Shown: positions 1 through 9,359, numbered from the stretch's first letter. The stretch is 64,000 nt of DNA from Streptomyces triculaminicus (GCF_017349075.1 NZ_JAFMOF010000004.1:310001-374000); one strand, 5' to 3'. The notes: generated by a model not told the origin, from the sequence alone. A program made the numbers and translations.

Positions 1-970
1 GTTCGCACAGCGCGGTCAGGGATGCCCGGGGGTCGAGCCGTGCCCGGACCGGCACGGTGTTGATGAGCATGCCGATCATGGTGTCGGCGCCGGGGAGGTC
101 GGCGGGGCGGCCGCCGACGGTGCAGCCGAAGACGACGTCGTCGCGTCCGGTGGCGCCGCCGAGGAGCACGGCCCAGGCGCCCTGGACGACGGAGTTGAGC
201 AGCAGGCCCTGCCGGCGGGCCTGTTCGGTGAGGGCCGCCGTTGCCTCCTCGGTGAGGCGGACGGTGACGTCCTCGCAGGTGCCGCCGGCCGGGGCCGGGG
301 CCGGTCCGGCGGGGGCGAGGTGGGTGGGTTCGCCGACGCCGTCCAGCGCGGCCCGCCAGGCGCGCTCGGCGGCGGGCCGGTCGCGCCGGCCCAGCCAGGC
401 CAGGTAGTCGCGGTAGGGGTGGGCCAGCGGCCGTGCGGTGACCTCGCCCTGCTGCCCGTAGAGGGTGAACAGCTCGCGGAAGAGCAGGGCGAACGACCAT
501 CCGTCCAGGAGGATGTGATGTGCCGTCACGACGAGGCGATGGCGTGCCGGGCCGAGGGCGAGCGCGGTGAAGCGGAGCAGCGGTGGGCGGCGGATGTCGA
601 CGCCGCGGGCCCAGTCCTCGTCCGTGAGGTCCACCGCGCGGGCCTCGGCCGCGTCGGGGGCGAGGGCGGTGAGGTCGATGTCCTGCCAGGCCAGGGGCGC
701 GTCCCTGCGGACGACCTGGATCGGCTCGCCGGTGCGGCGTTCGGTGAACGTGGCCCGGAGGTTGGCGTGACGGCGTACGACGGCGTCGGCGGACGCCTTC
801 AGCCGTGCCGCGTCGAGGGGGCCGCGGAGGTCGACGGTGAACTGGGCGATGTAGAGGCCGTGGGTGTCGCGCTCGTACCGCGAGTGGAAGAGCATGCCTT
901 CCTGCAGGGGCGTGAGCGGCAGGATGTCCTCGACGACCGACCGGGTGTTCTTCATGGCTTCCCCACTCAT
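1..970 (-). CDS. NRPS condensation domain, N-terminal part (runs off left edge)
   Basis: This is the first 323 residues of an NRPS protein that continues beyond the window. It opens with a short leader and the C1 motif LTPLQEGMLFHS. The catalytic motif HHILLDGW (HHxxxDG) lies at about residues 151-158, and a VGGRPADLPG stretch and MIGMLINTVPVR follow. The ATG at 970 overlaps the stop of the upstream T-E gene (TGATG), so translation is coupled. A second in-frame ATG five codons in is less likely. The C1 wording LTPLQEGMLFHS and its position directly after a T-E protein suggest a DCL-type domain that accepts a D-configured donor; this is inference from context. What follows the C domain is not visible. 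Confidence 0.9.
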   Translation of the reverse strand, partial: MSGEAMKNTRSVVEDILPLTPLQEGMLFHSRYERDTHGLYIAQFTVDLRGPLDAARLKASADAVVRRHANLRATFTERRTGEPIQVVRRDAPLAWQDIDLTALAPDAAEARAVDLTDEDWARGVDIRRPPLLRFTALALGPARHRLVVTAHHILLDGWSFALLFRELFTLYGQQGEVTARPLAHPYRDYLAWLGRRDRPAAERAWRAALDGVGEPTHLAPAGPAPAPAGGTCEDVTVRLTEEATAALTEQARRQGLLLNSVVQGAWAVLLGGATGRDDVVFGCTVGGRPADLPGADTMIGMLINTVPVRARLDPRASLTALCE

Positions 971-2718
971 CAGAAGGCTTCCAGCGCGGCTTCGAGGTCG
1001 TCGATCTCGTCCTGGCCGATGGAGGACAGGGCGACATCGGAGGGCGTCGGCCCGCCGGCGTCCGGGCGGCGGGCACGGGTGAGGAGGGCGGTGAGCATGC
1101 GGAACCAGGACTCGGCCAGCCCGTGGACCGCCGCCTCGCCGACGGCTCCCGTGGCCCAGGTCCAGTCGGCCCGCAGGACCGGCCCGTCCGGGGAGTCCAG
1201 GGTGATGGCGCCGATCTCCACGACGTGGGCCATGGGCATGCCGGGGGTGACGGAGTCCAGGCGGGCGCCGTACTCGGGCAGGATGTGCCAGTCGCGCTCC
1301 CGGTCGCCGGTGAAACGCCCGAGGTAGTTGAAGCCGATCTCGGCGGTGGCCGCGCCGGCCAGCTCCGGGCCCGCGGCCGGGTGGAGGTGGCGCAGCAGGC
1401 CGTAGCCGATGCCCTTGTCGGGGATGCCGCGCAGGTGTTCCTTGACGCGCTCGAGGGCCGCCCCGACGGTGGGGCCGCCGGCGCGGACGTCGCGGGCGTC
1501 GAACCGGCCGAGCTCGAGGCGGACGGGGAAGATGCTGGTGAACCAGCCGACGGTGCGGGAGACGTCGGCGTCCTCGAAGAGCTCCTCGCGGCCGTGGCCC
1601 TCGAGGTCGACAAGGACGCCGGACGCGCCGCCGGGCGCGTGGTGGTGGCGGTGTTCGGCCAGGGCGAGGGCGAGGCCGGTCAGGAGGATCTCGTTGACGT
1701 CGGCGTTGAGCCGCTCGGGCACCTCCGTCAGCAGGGGGCCGGTGATGCCGGCGGGCAGGGTGACGGCGTGGTGGCCGGCCCGCTCCTCCAGGTCCTGCCC
1801 GGGGTCGAGCGGACGGTCGGCGAGGCGGAGGGAGCCGGGCCGCACGGTGTCGGTCCAGTACGGGAGTTCGGCGGCCCGGCGCGCGGTCGACGCCTCGGCC
1901 GCGAGCAGGCCGGCCCAGCGGCGGAAGGAGGTGGGCACGGGGTCGAGCCGCGGCGGGCGGCCGGCGGACACGGCCTCCCAGGCGGTGGCGAGGTCGCCGG
2001 TCAGGACGCGCCAGGAGATGCCGTCGACGACCATGTGGTTGATCACCATGGCGAGGCGGCCGGGCCGGTCGGGGCCGGCGTCGTACCAGACGGCCTGGAG
2101 CACGGCTCCGTCACCGAGCGAGAGCCGGTCCCTGGCCGCTTCGACCTCGCGCCGGACGAGGGGGGCGGTGTCCGAGGGGCCGAGTCCTTCGGTGCTGACC
2201 CGCGTGAGGGCGGACTCGGCCCGCACGGCGCCGACGGGCTGGATCACCAAGTGGTCGGTGAGGGCGCCGCCGGGTGCCGTGCGGCGCAGCCGTAGCGCGT
2301 CGTGGCGGTCGAGCAGGGCCTGGATCACCGTCAGCGCCCGCTCGTGGGTGAGCCCGGCGGGGGTGCGGACGACGACGTACTGGTGGTAGTGGTCGGCGGG
2401 GCCGCCGCGCTCGCGCAGCCAGTGCATGATCGGCGTCGGCGGCAGCGGGCCGGCCCCGTCGCCGTCACCGGTACGGGTGCCGGCCGTGGTGGCGGTCCTG
2501 GCCACGGCCGCCAGTGCGGCCACGTCGGGCTGGGTGAGGACGTCGCGCACGCCGATCCGCAGGCCCGCCTTGCGGGCGGCGCCGACGAGCTGTACGGCGA
2601 TGATGCTGTCGCCGCCCAGCCGTACGAAGCTGTCGCCGGGGGCGACCCGGGGGACGCCGAACAGGTCGGCGAGCAGGCCGCACAGGATGGCTTCCCGGGG
2701 CGTCAGGGGCGTTGCCAC
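970..2718 (-). CDS. NRPS thiolation-epimerization (T-E) didomain protein
   Basis: A 582-residue free-standing T-E protein. The carrier domain fills residues 1-75, with the phosphopantetheine Ser in LGGDSI (about Ser38). The GGDS form is typical of carriers that precede E domains. The E domain (about 95-560) has NHMVVDGISW, where the first His of HHxxxDG is Asn but the second, catalytic His remains. It also has TVGWFTSIFPV and FNYLGRF. It should epimerise the aminoacyl group loaded on its carrier by an A domain made separately, probably the A protein encoded just upstream. The start is GTG with AGGA about 11 nt upstream. It sits 54 nt after the A-domain gene and overlaps the C-domain gene by one base. 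Confidence 0.92.
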   Translation of the reverse strand: MATPLTPREAILCGLLADLFGVPRVAPGDSFVRLGGDSIIAVQLVGAARKAGLRIGVRDVLTQPDVAALAAVARTATTAGTRTGDGDGAGPLPPTPIMHWLRERGGPADHYHQYVVVRTPAGLTHERALTVIQALLDRHDALRLRRTAPGGALTDHLVIQPVGAVRAESALTRVSTEGLGPSDTAPLVRREVEAARDRLSLGDGAVLQAVWYDAGPDRPGRLAMVINHMVVDGISWRVLTGDLATAWEAVSAGRPPRLDPVPTSFRRWAGLLAAEASTARRAAELPYWTDTVRPGSLRLADRPLDPGQDLEERAGHHAVTLPAGITGPLLTEVPERLNADVNEILLTGLALALAEHRHHHAPGGASGVLVDLEGHGREELFEDADVSRTVGWFTSIFPVRLELGRFDARDVRAGGPTVGAALERVKEHLRGIPDKGIGYGLLRHLHPAAGPELAGAATAEIGFNYLGRFTGDRERDWHILPEYGARLDSVTPGMPMAHVVEIGAITLDSPDGPVLRADWTWATGAVGEAAVHGLAESWFRMLTALLTRARRPDAGGPTPSDVALSSIGQDEIDDLEAALEAF

Positions 2719-2772
2719 AATGATCCGTTTCCTGTCTTCGTGACGCGGTGCGTCAGGGCCGGTGAGGCGGCG

Positions 2773-4263
2773 TCAGACCATGTCCCGGAGCCGGGCCCGG
2801 TCGATCTTGCCGTTGGGGGTGACGGGCAGGGCGTCGAGCGCGGTGAACCGCTTCGGCACCATGTAGGCGGGGAGCTGGGCGGCGCAGGCGCGGATCAGGT
2901 CGTCGGTGCCGACGTCCGAGCCGGTCTCGCGCAGGTAGGCGGCGGCCAGCTGGGTCGAGGCGGCGACCTTCACGCCGACGACGGCCGCCCGGCGGACGCC
3001 GGGGACGCCGCCGAGGACGGCCTCCACCTCGCCGGGCTCCACCCGGTACCCGTTGACCTTGAGCTGGTCGTCGGCGCGGGCGAGGAAGTGGAAGGCGGTG
3101 CCGTCGAAGCGCACCAGGTCGCCGGTGAGGTAGCAGCGGCGGGTTCCGCCGTCGCGGTGCACGGCTGTGCGGAACTTCCGTGCCGTCAGGTCGTCGTCGC
3201 CGAGGTAGCCCAGGGCCACGCAGTCGCCGGCGATGACGAGTTCGCCCTCCTCGCCGGGCTCGAACGGCCGCAGCCGGCCGTCGTCCAGGCGCAGCGGTTC
3301 CGCGTCGGCGACGGGGGTGCCGATGGGCGGGTGGTCGGGCCAGGAGGCGGGGTAGCCGGGCAGCCGGTGCTGGGTGACGACGTGGGTCTCGCTGGGCCCG
3401 TACTGGTTCACCAGGTCGATGGCGCCGCGGGCGCACAGATTGCGGACCTCGTCGTTGACGACCAGGGGCTCGCCGCTCACCAGGATCTCGCGGAGGGTGG
3501 GCAGTTCCATGGCCTCGACGGCGGTCGCCATCGCCAGTCCGTGCAGTCCGACGACGGGCAGGAAGACGCGGGCCGCGCCGTTGTCGCGGATGATGTCGAC
3601 GAGCGTGAAGGGGTCCTGCCGCTCCTCGTCGCCGACGACGATCAGTGCCGCTCCGGCCAGCCAGGTGGCGACGATCTCCTCGTAGCCGACGTCGAAGCCG
3701 ACGGACGTGGTGTGCAGGGTGTGCGGCGGGGACTGGTAGCGCCAGTGGCGTACGTGCCACCGGCCGAGGCCGGAGAGGACGACCGGGGGCAGTGCCACGG
3801 CCTTGGGTTCGCCGGTGGAGCCGGAGGTGGAGATGACGTAGCACACCGGCCCGTCGGTGACCCGGTCCCGGCGGGGGCCGCGCACCTCGCCGATGGTGTG
3901 TTCGGGGATGTCCCAGGTGGCGGGGGGCAGGTCGGCGGCGCGCAGCACCAGCGCGCAGCCGGCGCCGTGCGCGACCTTGCGGGCCCTGGCCGGCGGAAGG
4001 CCCGGGTCGACGGACAGGACGCCCGCGCCGGCGCGCCAGGCGCCGAGGAGCGCGACGCAGCGCTCCCAGGAGCGGGTGGCGAGGACGGCGACGACGGCGC
4101 CGGGGCCGATGCCGCGCGCGGCGAGTCCGCCGGCGATCTCGGCCGAGGCCGCGTCGAGTTCGGCGTAGGTGTGGTGGATGCCGCCGTCGGTCACGGCGAC
4201 GGCGTCGCGGTGCCGGTGGGCGGCGTCGACGAGGTGCCGGATCAGTGAGGTGTCGCCGGTCAT
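2773..4263 (-). CDS. Stand-alone NRPS adenylation domain
   Basis: A 496-residue AMP-forming adenylation protein with no fused carrier or condensation domain. It has the phosphate-binding motif STSGSTGEPK, NQYGPSET, YLTGDLVR and the A10 motif NGKIDR carrying the catalytic Lys. Aligning by eye to GrsA gives a pocket of D-V-E-F-L-S-Q-V-V-K. I cannot match this to a known substrate, so specificity stays open. The ATG at 4263 overlaps the thioesterase stop (ATGA). The T-E protein encoded next is the likely carrier partner, so the usual A-T-E module appears split over two polypeptides. No indel is needed to explain the split: the A domain ends at a normal stop and the T domain has its own start. 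Confidence 0.9.
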   Translation of the reverse strand: MTGDTSLIRHLVDAAHRHRDAVAVTDGGIHHTYAELDAASAEIAGGLAARGIGPGAVVAVLATRSWERCVALLGAWRAGAGVLSVDPGLPPARARKVAHGAGCALVLRAADLPPATWDIPEHTIGEVRGPRRDRVTDGPVCYVISTSGSTGEPKAVALPPVVLSGLGRWHVRHWRYQSPPHTLHTTSVGFDVGYEEIVATWLAGAALIVVGDEERQDPFTLVDIIRDNGAARVFLPVVGLHGLAMATAVEAMELPTLREILVSGEPLVVNDEVRNLCARGAIDLVNQYGPSETHVVTQHRLPGYPASWPDHPPIGTPVADAEPLRLDDGRLRPFEPGEEGELVIAGDCVALGYLGDDDLTARKFRTAVHRDGGTRRCYLTGDLVRFDGTAFHFLARADDQLKVNGYRVEPGEVEAVLGGVPGVRRAAVVGVKVAASTQLAAAYLRETGSDVGTDDLIRACAAQLPAYMVPKRFTALDALPVTPNGKIDRARLRDMV

Positions 4264-5048
4264 CCGCTCAGGGCGCCTTTCGTCAGGGGTGCGTCGGGGT
4301 GGAGCGCCGCGATGCGGTCCGGGAGGGTGCGCCAGATGCCGGGGGTGTAGAAGTGGCTGCCGGGCAGCACGTCGTGCCGGTGGGCGGCGGTCGTCAGGCC
4401 GCCCCAGCGGGTTCCGGCGTCGTCCTCGACGACGGGGTCGTCGGCGCCGGAGAGGACCTGGAGGGGGACGGCGACCTTCGCCCCGGTGTGGGTGAAGGTG
4501 TCGCGGACCCGGAGGTCGGCGCGCATCAGCTCCACCGCCATCTCCGTCAGGTCCTCGTCCTCGAGGACGTGCGCGGGCAGCAGCCCGTGGGTGCTCATCC
4601 ACGTCAGGAGCTGGTCGTCCGTGTCGCGCGGGTCGGGGAACCGGTCGCGCTCGGTCAGGCCCCGGTCCGGGGCGTTGCACGCGGACACCACCAGCGCCTC
4701 CGGCGCCGGGTCGCCCGCCGCGGCCAGCCGGGTGGCGACGTCGAACGCCATCCAGCCGCCCATGCTGTGGCCGAAGAGGACGTACGGGGCGCCGTCCGCC
4801 GTGGCGGCGCGCACGGCGGCGGTGGCGTCCTCGGCGAGGGCGTCCCAGTCCTCGGCGAAGTCCTCGGCGAAGCGCCCCTCGCGGCCGGGGTAGCAGACGG
4901 CGAGGAGGTCGGTGGCGGGCGGCATCGCGTCGGCCCACTCGTGGTAGGCCGCCGTGCCGCCGCCGCAGAAGCCGAGGCACACCAGCGTCCGTTCCGCCCG
5001 CTCGGTCCGCTTCAGGGCGAGCACCGTGGTGCCGTGTGCGGTGCTCAT
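4260..5048 (-). CDS. Type II thioesterase
   Basis: A 262-residue alpha/beta hydrolase of the external (type II) thioesterase family associated with NRPS and PKS systems. It has an oxyanion-hole region near CLGFCGGG, the nucleophile elbow GHSMGG, an acidic residue in SGADDPVV and a late catalytic His in GSHFYTP. Such enzymes clear misprimed or stalled groups from carrier domains. It is translationally coupled at both ends (ATGA overlaps with the A-T gene upstream and the A gene downstream). It is not fused to an NRPS module, so it is not the chain-releasing thioesterase, which would lie further along the line and outside the window. Confidence 0.93.
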   Translation of the reverse strand: MSTAHGTTVLALKRTERAERTLVCLGFCGGGTAAYHEWADAMPPATDLLAVCYPGREGRFAEDFAEDWDALAEDATAAVRAATADGAPYVLFGHSMGGWMAFDVATRLAAAGDPAPEALVVSACNAPDRGLTERDRFPDPRDTDDQLLTWMSTHGLLPAHVLEDEDLTEMAVELMRADLRVRDTFTHTGAKVAVPLQVLSGADDPVVEDDAGTRWGGLTTAAHRHDVLPGSHFYTPGIWRTLPDRIAALHPDAPLTKGALSG

Positions 5049-6805
5049 GCCGTCCTCCCCGCGCGCAGCGCTTCGGCGTGCCCGGCGAGGTCGCGCAGGC
5101 GCGGGTGCCGGTAGACGTCCTTCGTCGGCATGACGACGCCGATCCGTTTCTTGAGGCGGGAGACGACGCGCAGCGCCACCAGGGAGTGGCCGCCGAGGGC
5201 GAAGAAGTCGTCGTCGGGATGGATGTCGTCGCGGCCGAGGACCTCCGACCACACTCCGGCGATCAGCTCCTCGATCTCGCTGCCGGGCCCGGGGCCGGGG
5301 CGTTCCGGCGTGGACTGCGGCTCCGGATCCGGCAGGGCGCGTACGTCGACCTTGCCGCTGACGGTCCTCGGCAGGGCGTCCAGCGCGACGAACGCGGCCG
5401 GGACCATGTAGCCGGGCAGCGCCGCGGCGGTGTGCGCCCGCAGCTCGGCGGTGGTGGGGGCCGCGCCGTCGGCCGGCACGTAGTGGGCGAGGACGTCGGT
5501 CCCCCGGCGTACGGTCGCCACCGCGCCGGTGACGCCGGGGTGCGAGCACAGGGCCGCCTCGACCTCGCCGAGCTCCACCCGGAAGCCGCGGACCTTGACC
5601 TGCCGGTCGGTGCGGCCGAGGAACTCCAGGGTTCCGTCGGCGCCTTCGCGCACCTCGTCGCCGGTGCGGTACATGCGGGTGCCGTCCGCGGCGAAGGGGT
5701 CGGCGACGAACCGTTCGGCGGTGAGCGCCGGCCGGCCGGTGTAGCCGTTGGCCAGGCCGGGGCCCGCCAGGTAGAGCTCGCCGGCGGTGCCGGCGGGGGC
5801 GGGGCGCAGGGCGTCGTCGAGGACGTACGCCCGTACCCGCGGCAGGGGGCTGCCCAGGTGCGGGCCCGGGCCTTCGACGCGGCAGGCGGTGGCGTCGACG
5901 GTGGTCTCGGTGGGCCCGTAGAGGTTGAACGCCTCGATCCGGCCCTCGCCCGAGGCGTCGGCGAGCTCGCGCCACATGCGCGGCGGCACCGGCTCGCCGC
6001 CGATGAGCAGACGCAGCCTCCGCTCGGGGGCGGCCGACGGCAGCAGGTGGGGGCGAGGGCGGCCCAGTGGGAGGGGGTGAGGTCGAGGTCGGTCACCCGG
6101 TGCTCGGCGAGGAGCGCGGCCAGCCGGTGCGGGTCGGTGCGGTCCGCGTCGTCGAGGACGACCAGGGTGTCGCCGCGGCACACCCGGACCCACTGCTGGA
6201 CGGAGGCGTCGAAGGACATGCTCGCGTTCCAGGCGACGACCCGGGGCCCTCCGCGTACACGCCCCGCTGTTCCAGGCCGGCGATGAGGGCGGCGACGCCG
6301 CCCCGGCAGGCCTCGACGCCCTTGGGGGTGCCGGTGGAGCCGGAGGTGTGGATGACGTACGCCGGGTCCAGGACGTCCGCCTTCCCGCGCGGCGGTGCGG
6401 CGGCGCCCGTGGGGCCGGGCGTGAGGACCGGCACGCCGGTGAGCCAGGAGGGTGTGCCGGTGTCCGTCACCAGCGCGCGCAGCCCGGCGTCGGCGGCGAC
6501 GCGGGCGAGCCGGGCGGTGGGGTGGGCCGGGTCGAGGGGACGTAGGCGGCGCCCGCGCGCCAGGCGGCGAGCGGTGCCACCACCCAGTCCACGCCCCGGG
6601 GCAGGCCGACGCCGACCCGGTCGCCCGGGCCGATGCCCAGGTCGTGGAGGCGGCCGGCGAGGTCCCCGGTGCGGGCGTCCAGTTCGGCGAAGGTGAGGGT
6701 GGTGTCAGGGCCGATGACGGCAGTGCGGTCCGGCATGGCCCGTACGGTCTGCAGGAACCGGTCCACCGGGTCCGCGGGGAGCGGGAGCGTGCGGGCGTCA
6801 GTCAT
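5045..6805 (-). CDS. NRPS A-T protein, frameshifted three times as sequenced
   Basis: Conceptually a 587-residue adenylation-thiolation protein, but the reading frame breaks three times: near 6537-6540, 6243-6246 and 6047-6052. Each break is repaired by adding one base to a G/C run, after which all core motifs line up: TSGSTGTPKG, FDASVQQW, NLYGPTETTVD, YRTGDEVR and GKVDVR, with the carrier Ser in FFALGGHSL. The corrected length, 1764 nt, is divisible by three and normal for A-T. The corrected pocket reads D-A-Q-D-L-G-L-V-D-K, one residue from the glutamine code DAQDLGVVDK; a Gln-like side chain such as citrulline is also plausible. The ATG at 6805 overlaps the oxygenase gene by 8 nt. I read it as an intact gene with sequencing deletions. 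Confidence 0.85.
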
Positions 6806-7829
6806 GCGAGGTCACCGCCTCCGGTATGGGGCAGGGCGCGTCGGCGGCGGGTTCCACGGTGGGCCGGCAGTCGGCGAGCGCCAGGGGGTCGCCCATGGCG
6901 ACCAGGATCCGGCGGTCGCCGAAGAAGGGGTCGCGGCCGTGCGCGCTGAGGACGTTGTCGACGAGCATCAGGTCGCCCGGCTCCCACGGCCGGCGGACGG
7001 TGGCCGCCTCGTAGGCGGCGTTGACGGTGCCGAGCTCCTCGCGGGTGAGGGGCAGGCCGTTGCCGAAGGCGGTGTTGAAGGGCAGTCCGTCGTGGCCGAG
7101 CTCCTCCACGAGGGCCTCGCGGACCTCCTCTTCCAGCGACCACTCGTTCCAGAAGGCCAGGTGGTTGAACCACACCTCCTCGCCGGTCTCCGGGTGGCGG
7201 ACGATGCCCGGCCGCAGCTGGCGGGTGCTCAGGCCGCCGTCCTCGCGCCAGGTCCAGGAGATGAGGTTCTCTTGGCAGTAGCGCTCCGCCTCGGCCGGGA
7301 AGTCGGTGCCGAACGCGGACTGCCAGTCCACCGAGAGGTGCTCGGAGTAGGCGCGCTTGAGCAGCCAGCCGTGGGTGCGCATCCGCTCCACCAGGTGCGG
7401 GGGAAGGTTGCGCAGCACGCTGCGGCAGTCGGTGACGGGGGTGGCGCCGCCCTGCTCGGGTGCGCTCAGGCAGCCGAAGAGCAGCAGCCCGGGGAAGGTG
7501 AGGGTGTAGCTGTTCTCGTTGTGGGGCCTGATCGGCTGGGCGGCCGGCAGGTCCGTGGAGGAGTAGACGCCACCGCCGAAGTCGCTGCGGGGCGTGGCCT
7601 TCTCCCGGTACGGGGTGCGCCGCGGTACGAGCAGGTCGCGGACCTGTGCGAAGGCCTCGACGCTGTGCACGGGCAGGCCGCGTAAGTAGACGGCGCCGTG
7701 CTCCCGCAGGCCGGCCAGCAGTTCGGTGTGCGTGGACTCCAGCCAGGCGACGGCCTCCTCGACGCCGGACAGGTCGGGGGCCTCGAGGGTGGCGGGTCTG
7801 CCGGGCTCCACGGTCCAGCGGGCGTTCAC
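6798..7829 (-). CDS. SyrP/TauD-type Fe(II)/2-oxoglutarate oxygenase
   Basis: A 343-residue member of the TauD/TfdA clan that resembles the amino-acid beta-hydroxylases of NRPS clusters (SyrP type). The proximal iron ligands are in RPHNENSYTLTFP (His-x-Glu), the distal His is in LSAHGRDPF, and the 2OG-binding Arg is likely in RRILVAMGDP. It probably hydroxylates an amino acid or a carrier-bound aminoacyl group. Its neighbours, an amidinohydrolase and an A-T protein, suggest an Arg-, citrulline- or Gln-derived residue as substrate; this is inference. The GTG start at 7829 overlaps the stop of the amidinohydrolase gene (GTGA). Confidence 0.88.
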   Translation of the reverse strand: MNARWTVEPGRPATLEAPDLSGVEEAVAWLESTHTELLAGLREHGAVYLRGLPVHSVEAFAQVRDLLVPRRTPYREKATPRSDFGGGVYSSTDLPAAQPIRPHNENSYTLTFPGLLLFGCLSAPEQGGATPVTDCRSVLRNLPPHLVERMRTHGWLLKRAYSEHLSVDWQSAFGTDFPAEAERYCQENLISWTWREDGGLSTRQLRPGIVRHPETGEEVWFNHLAFWNEWSLEEEVREALVEELGHDGLPFNTAFGNGLPLTREELGTVNAAYEAATVRRPWEPGDLMLVDNVLSAHGRDPFFGDRRILVAMGDPLALADCRPTVEPAADAPCPIPEAVTSHD

Positions 7830-8674
7830 CGCCGGCCGCCCGTGGCGCCGTGGCGGATCTCCAGGGTGCAGCACTTGACGCTGCCGCCGCCCTTGAGGAG
7901 TTCGGACAGGTCGATGCCGACGGGCCGGAAGCCGCGGGCGGCGAGCTTGTCGGCGAGGGCGGTCGCGGCCTGTGGGAGGAGGACGTTGAGCCCGTCGGAG
8001 ATGGCGTTCAGGCCGAACACCTCGGCGTCCGCCTCGTCGGCGAGGAGCGCGTCCGGGTACAACTCCCGGAGCGTCCGCCGGCTCGCGTCCGAGAAGGCGT
8101 CCGGGTAGTACATGATCTCGTCGTCGTCGAGGACGGCGAGCGCGGTGTCGAGGTGGTAGTAGCGGGGGTCGACGAGGGTCAGGCCGACGACGGGCACGCC
8201 GAACAGCTCCTGGGCCTCGGCGTGCGCGGCCGGCTCGGTACGGAATCCCGTGCCGGCCAGCACCCGGTCGCCGGCCACCAGGTAGTCGCCCTCGCCCTCG
8301 TTGGTGTGGACGGCGTCCCGCACCTCGGTGTGGCCGGCGTTCTCGAACCATTCGCGGTACGCGGCGGCCTCGGCGGCCCGCTGCTCGTAGCGGAAGTTGG
8401 CGACCAGGACCCGGCCGTCGTGGACGGTGGCGCCGTTCGCGGCGTACACCATGTCGGGCAGGCCGGGCAGCGGCTCGATCAGCTCGACGGTGTGGCCGAG
8501 CTCCTGGTAGAGCTCGTACAGCCGCTCCCACTGGAGCACGGCCAGCGCGGTGTCGACCGGCTTGGCGGGGTCCATCCAGGGGTTGATGCGGTAGTCGACG
8601 GTGAAGTGCGTGGGGCGGCACATCAGGTAGTGCCGGGGGCGGGCCGTGCGGGCCGGGTGCCGCTGTTCGGACAT
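7826..8674 (-). CDS. Dimethylargininase-like amidinohydrolase
   Basis: A 282-residue protein of the pentein (amidinotransferase/DDAH) superfamily. It opens with HYLMCRPTHF, carries the GEGDYLVAG and YYHLDTAL motifs that hold guanidine-binding residues and the catalytic His, and ends with the Cys nucleophile in GGGSVKCCTLE. Bacterial homologues hydrolyse methylarginines or arginine-like guanidines to citrulline. Inside an NRPS operon it more likely prepares a ureido or guanidino building block than serves methylarginine turnover; this is inference. The ATG at 8674 has GGAG six bases upstream. The stop overlaps the oxygenase start. The intact Cys-His pair suggests an active hydrolase. Confidence 0.88.
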   Translation of the reverse strand: MSEQRHPARTARPRHYLMCRPTHFTVDYRINPWMDPAKPVDTALAVLQWERLYELYQELGHTVELIEPLPGLPDMVYAANGATVHDGRVLVANFRYEQRAAEAAAYREWFENAGHTEVRDAVHTNEGEGDYLVAGDRVLAGTGFRTEPAAHAEAQELFGVPVVGLTLVDPRYYHLDTALAVLDDDEIMYYPDAFSDASRRTLRELYPDALLADEADAEVFGLNAISDGLNVLLPQAATALADKLAARGFRPVGIDLSELLKGGGSVKCCTLEIRHGATGGRR

Positions 8675-8730
8675 GGGGATCTCCGAGTCGGGTGGGCGGG
8701 GCGGGGGCGGGGAGGGCCGGACCGGGCCGG

Positions 8731-8943
8731 CTAGGGCTCGCGGGTGAGGGCGATCAGGGAGCCCGGGCGCATGTCGGTCCAGGTCCGCTCGATGTGGTCC
8801 AGGCAGGCGGCCCGGGTGTCCTCGCTGTGGGCGACGGTCCATCCGGCGGGCACGTCGATGGCGGCGGGCCAGAGCGAGTGCTGGTTCTCCTCGTTCGTCA
8901 GGACCAGGTAGTCGCCGTCGTCGCCCTCGAAGGGGTTGGCCAT
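8731..8943 (-). CDS. MbtH-like NRPS accessory protein
   Basis: A 70-residue MbtH protein with the family signature: NPFEGDDGDYLVL at the N-terminus, then ENQHSLWP, PAGWTV, and the C-terminal CLDHIERTWTDMRP helix. MbtH proteins bind A domains and are often needed for their folding or activity. It lies at the head of the NRPS operon, 56 nt before the amidinohydrolase start, and probably serves the A-T or stand-alone A protein. The ATG at 8943 follows a GAGAGGGAA ribosome-binding site. A second MbtH is encoded at 58552-58755 in the siderophore locus. Confidence 0.97.
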   Translation of the reverse strand: MANPFEGDDGDYLVLTNEENQHSLWPAAIDVPAGWTVAHSEDTRAACLDHIERTWTDMRPGSLIALTREP

Positions 8944-9053
8944 GGGGGATTCCCTCTCTCGTGGATGGGGGTGGTGGGGGTTTCGGGCACGGCGGCGCAC
9001 CGGCGTGGCGTACACCGGTGACCGGCGTGCGGAACGGGTGACGGATGCCCGCC

Positions 9054-9335
9054 CTACGCGGCGCGGACGGCGCCGACGCTCCACTCGCGCAGGAGCGGGG
9101 ACATGGCCAGCGCGCGCCGGCAGATGCCGAGGGCGGCGGCCGCGGCGGTGGCCTCGGACCGGGCCAGGGTGAAGATCCCCAGGTGGACGTGGCCGGGAGC
9201 GCAGCGGATGCTGACGTGCTCCAGGCGGTCCTCGGCGACTGCCGCGACCCACAGCACGGCGGACACCTGCGCTGCGTCGAGTACCTGACGGGCGCCGGGC
9301 CCGGTGGCGGTCAGAGTGATGGCGGTCAGTCGCAT
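9054..9335 (-). CDS. Small conserved-looking protein at head of NRPS operon, function unknown
   Basis: A 93-residue protein with no signal peptide or membrane segment. It starts MRLTAITLTATGPG, contains an alternating segment (LEHVSIRCAPGHVHLGIF) and an Ala-rich helical region, and ends near LREWSVG. I do not recognise the family. Its GC-rich codon use and clean reading frame match the neighbours. It lies 110 nt upstream of mbtH and 24 nt after a 30-codon ORF, on the same strand, opposite a divergent regulator. The strand and spacing suggest co-transcription with the NRPS genes, but nothing in the sequence shows its function. Confidence 0.6.
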   Translation of the reverse strand: MRLTAITLTATGPGARQVLDAAQVSAVLWVAAVAEDRLEHVSIRCAPGHVHLGIFTLARSEATAAAAALGICRRALAMSPLLREWSVGAVRAA

Positions 9336-9359
9336 GGTCGGGGGTGCGTCAGTCCCAGA

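Noticed and set aside
5045..6805. Decayed NRPS pseudogene
   Set aside because: All three breaks are single missing bases in G/C runs, with no substitutions in catalytic motifs and no stop codons in the repaired frame. Sequencing error is more likely.
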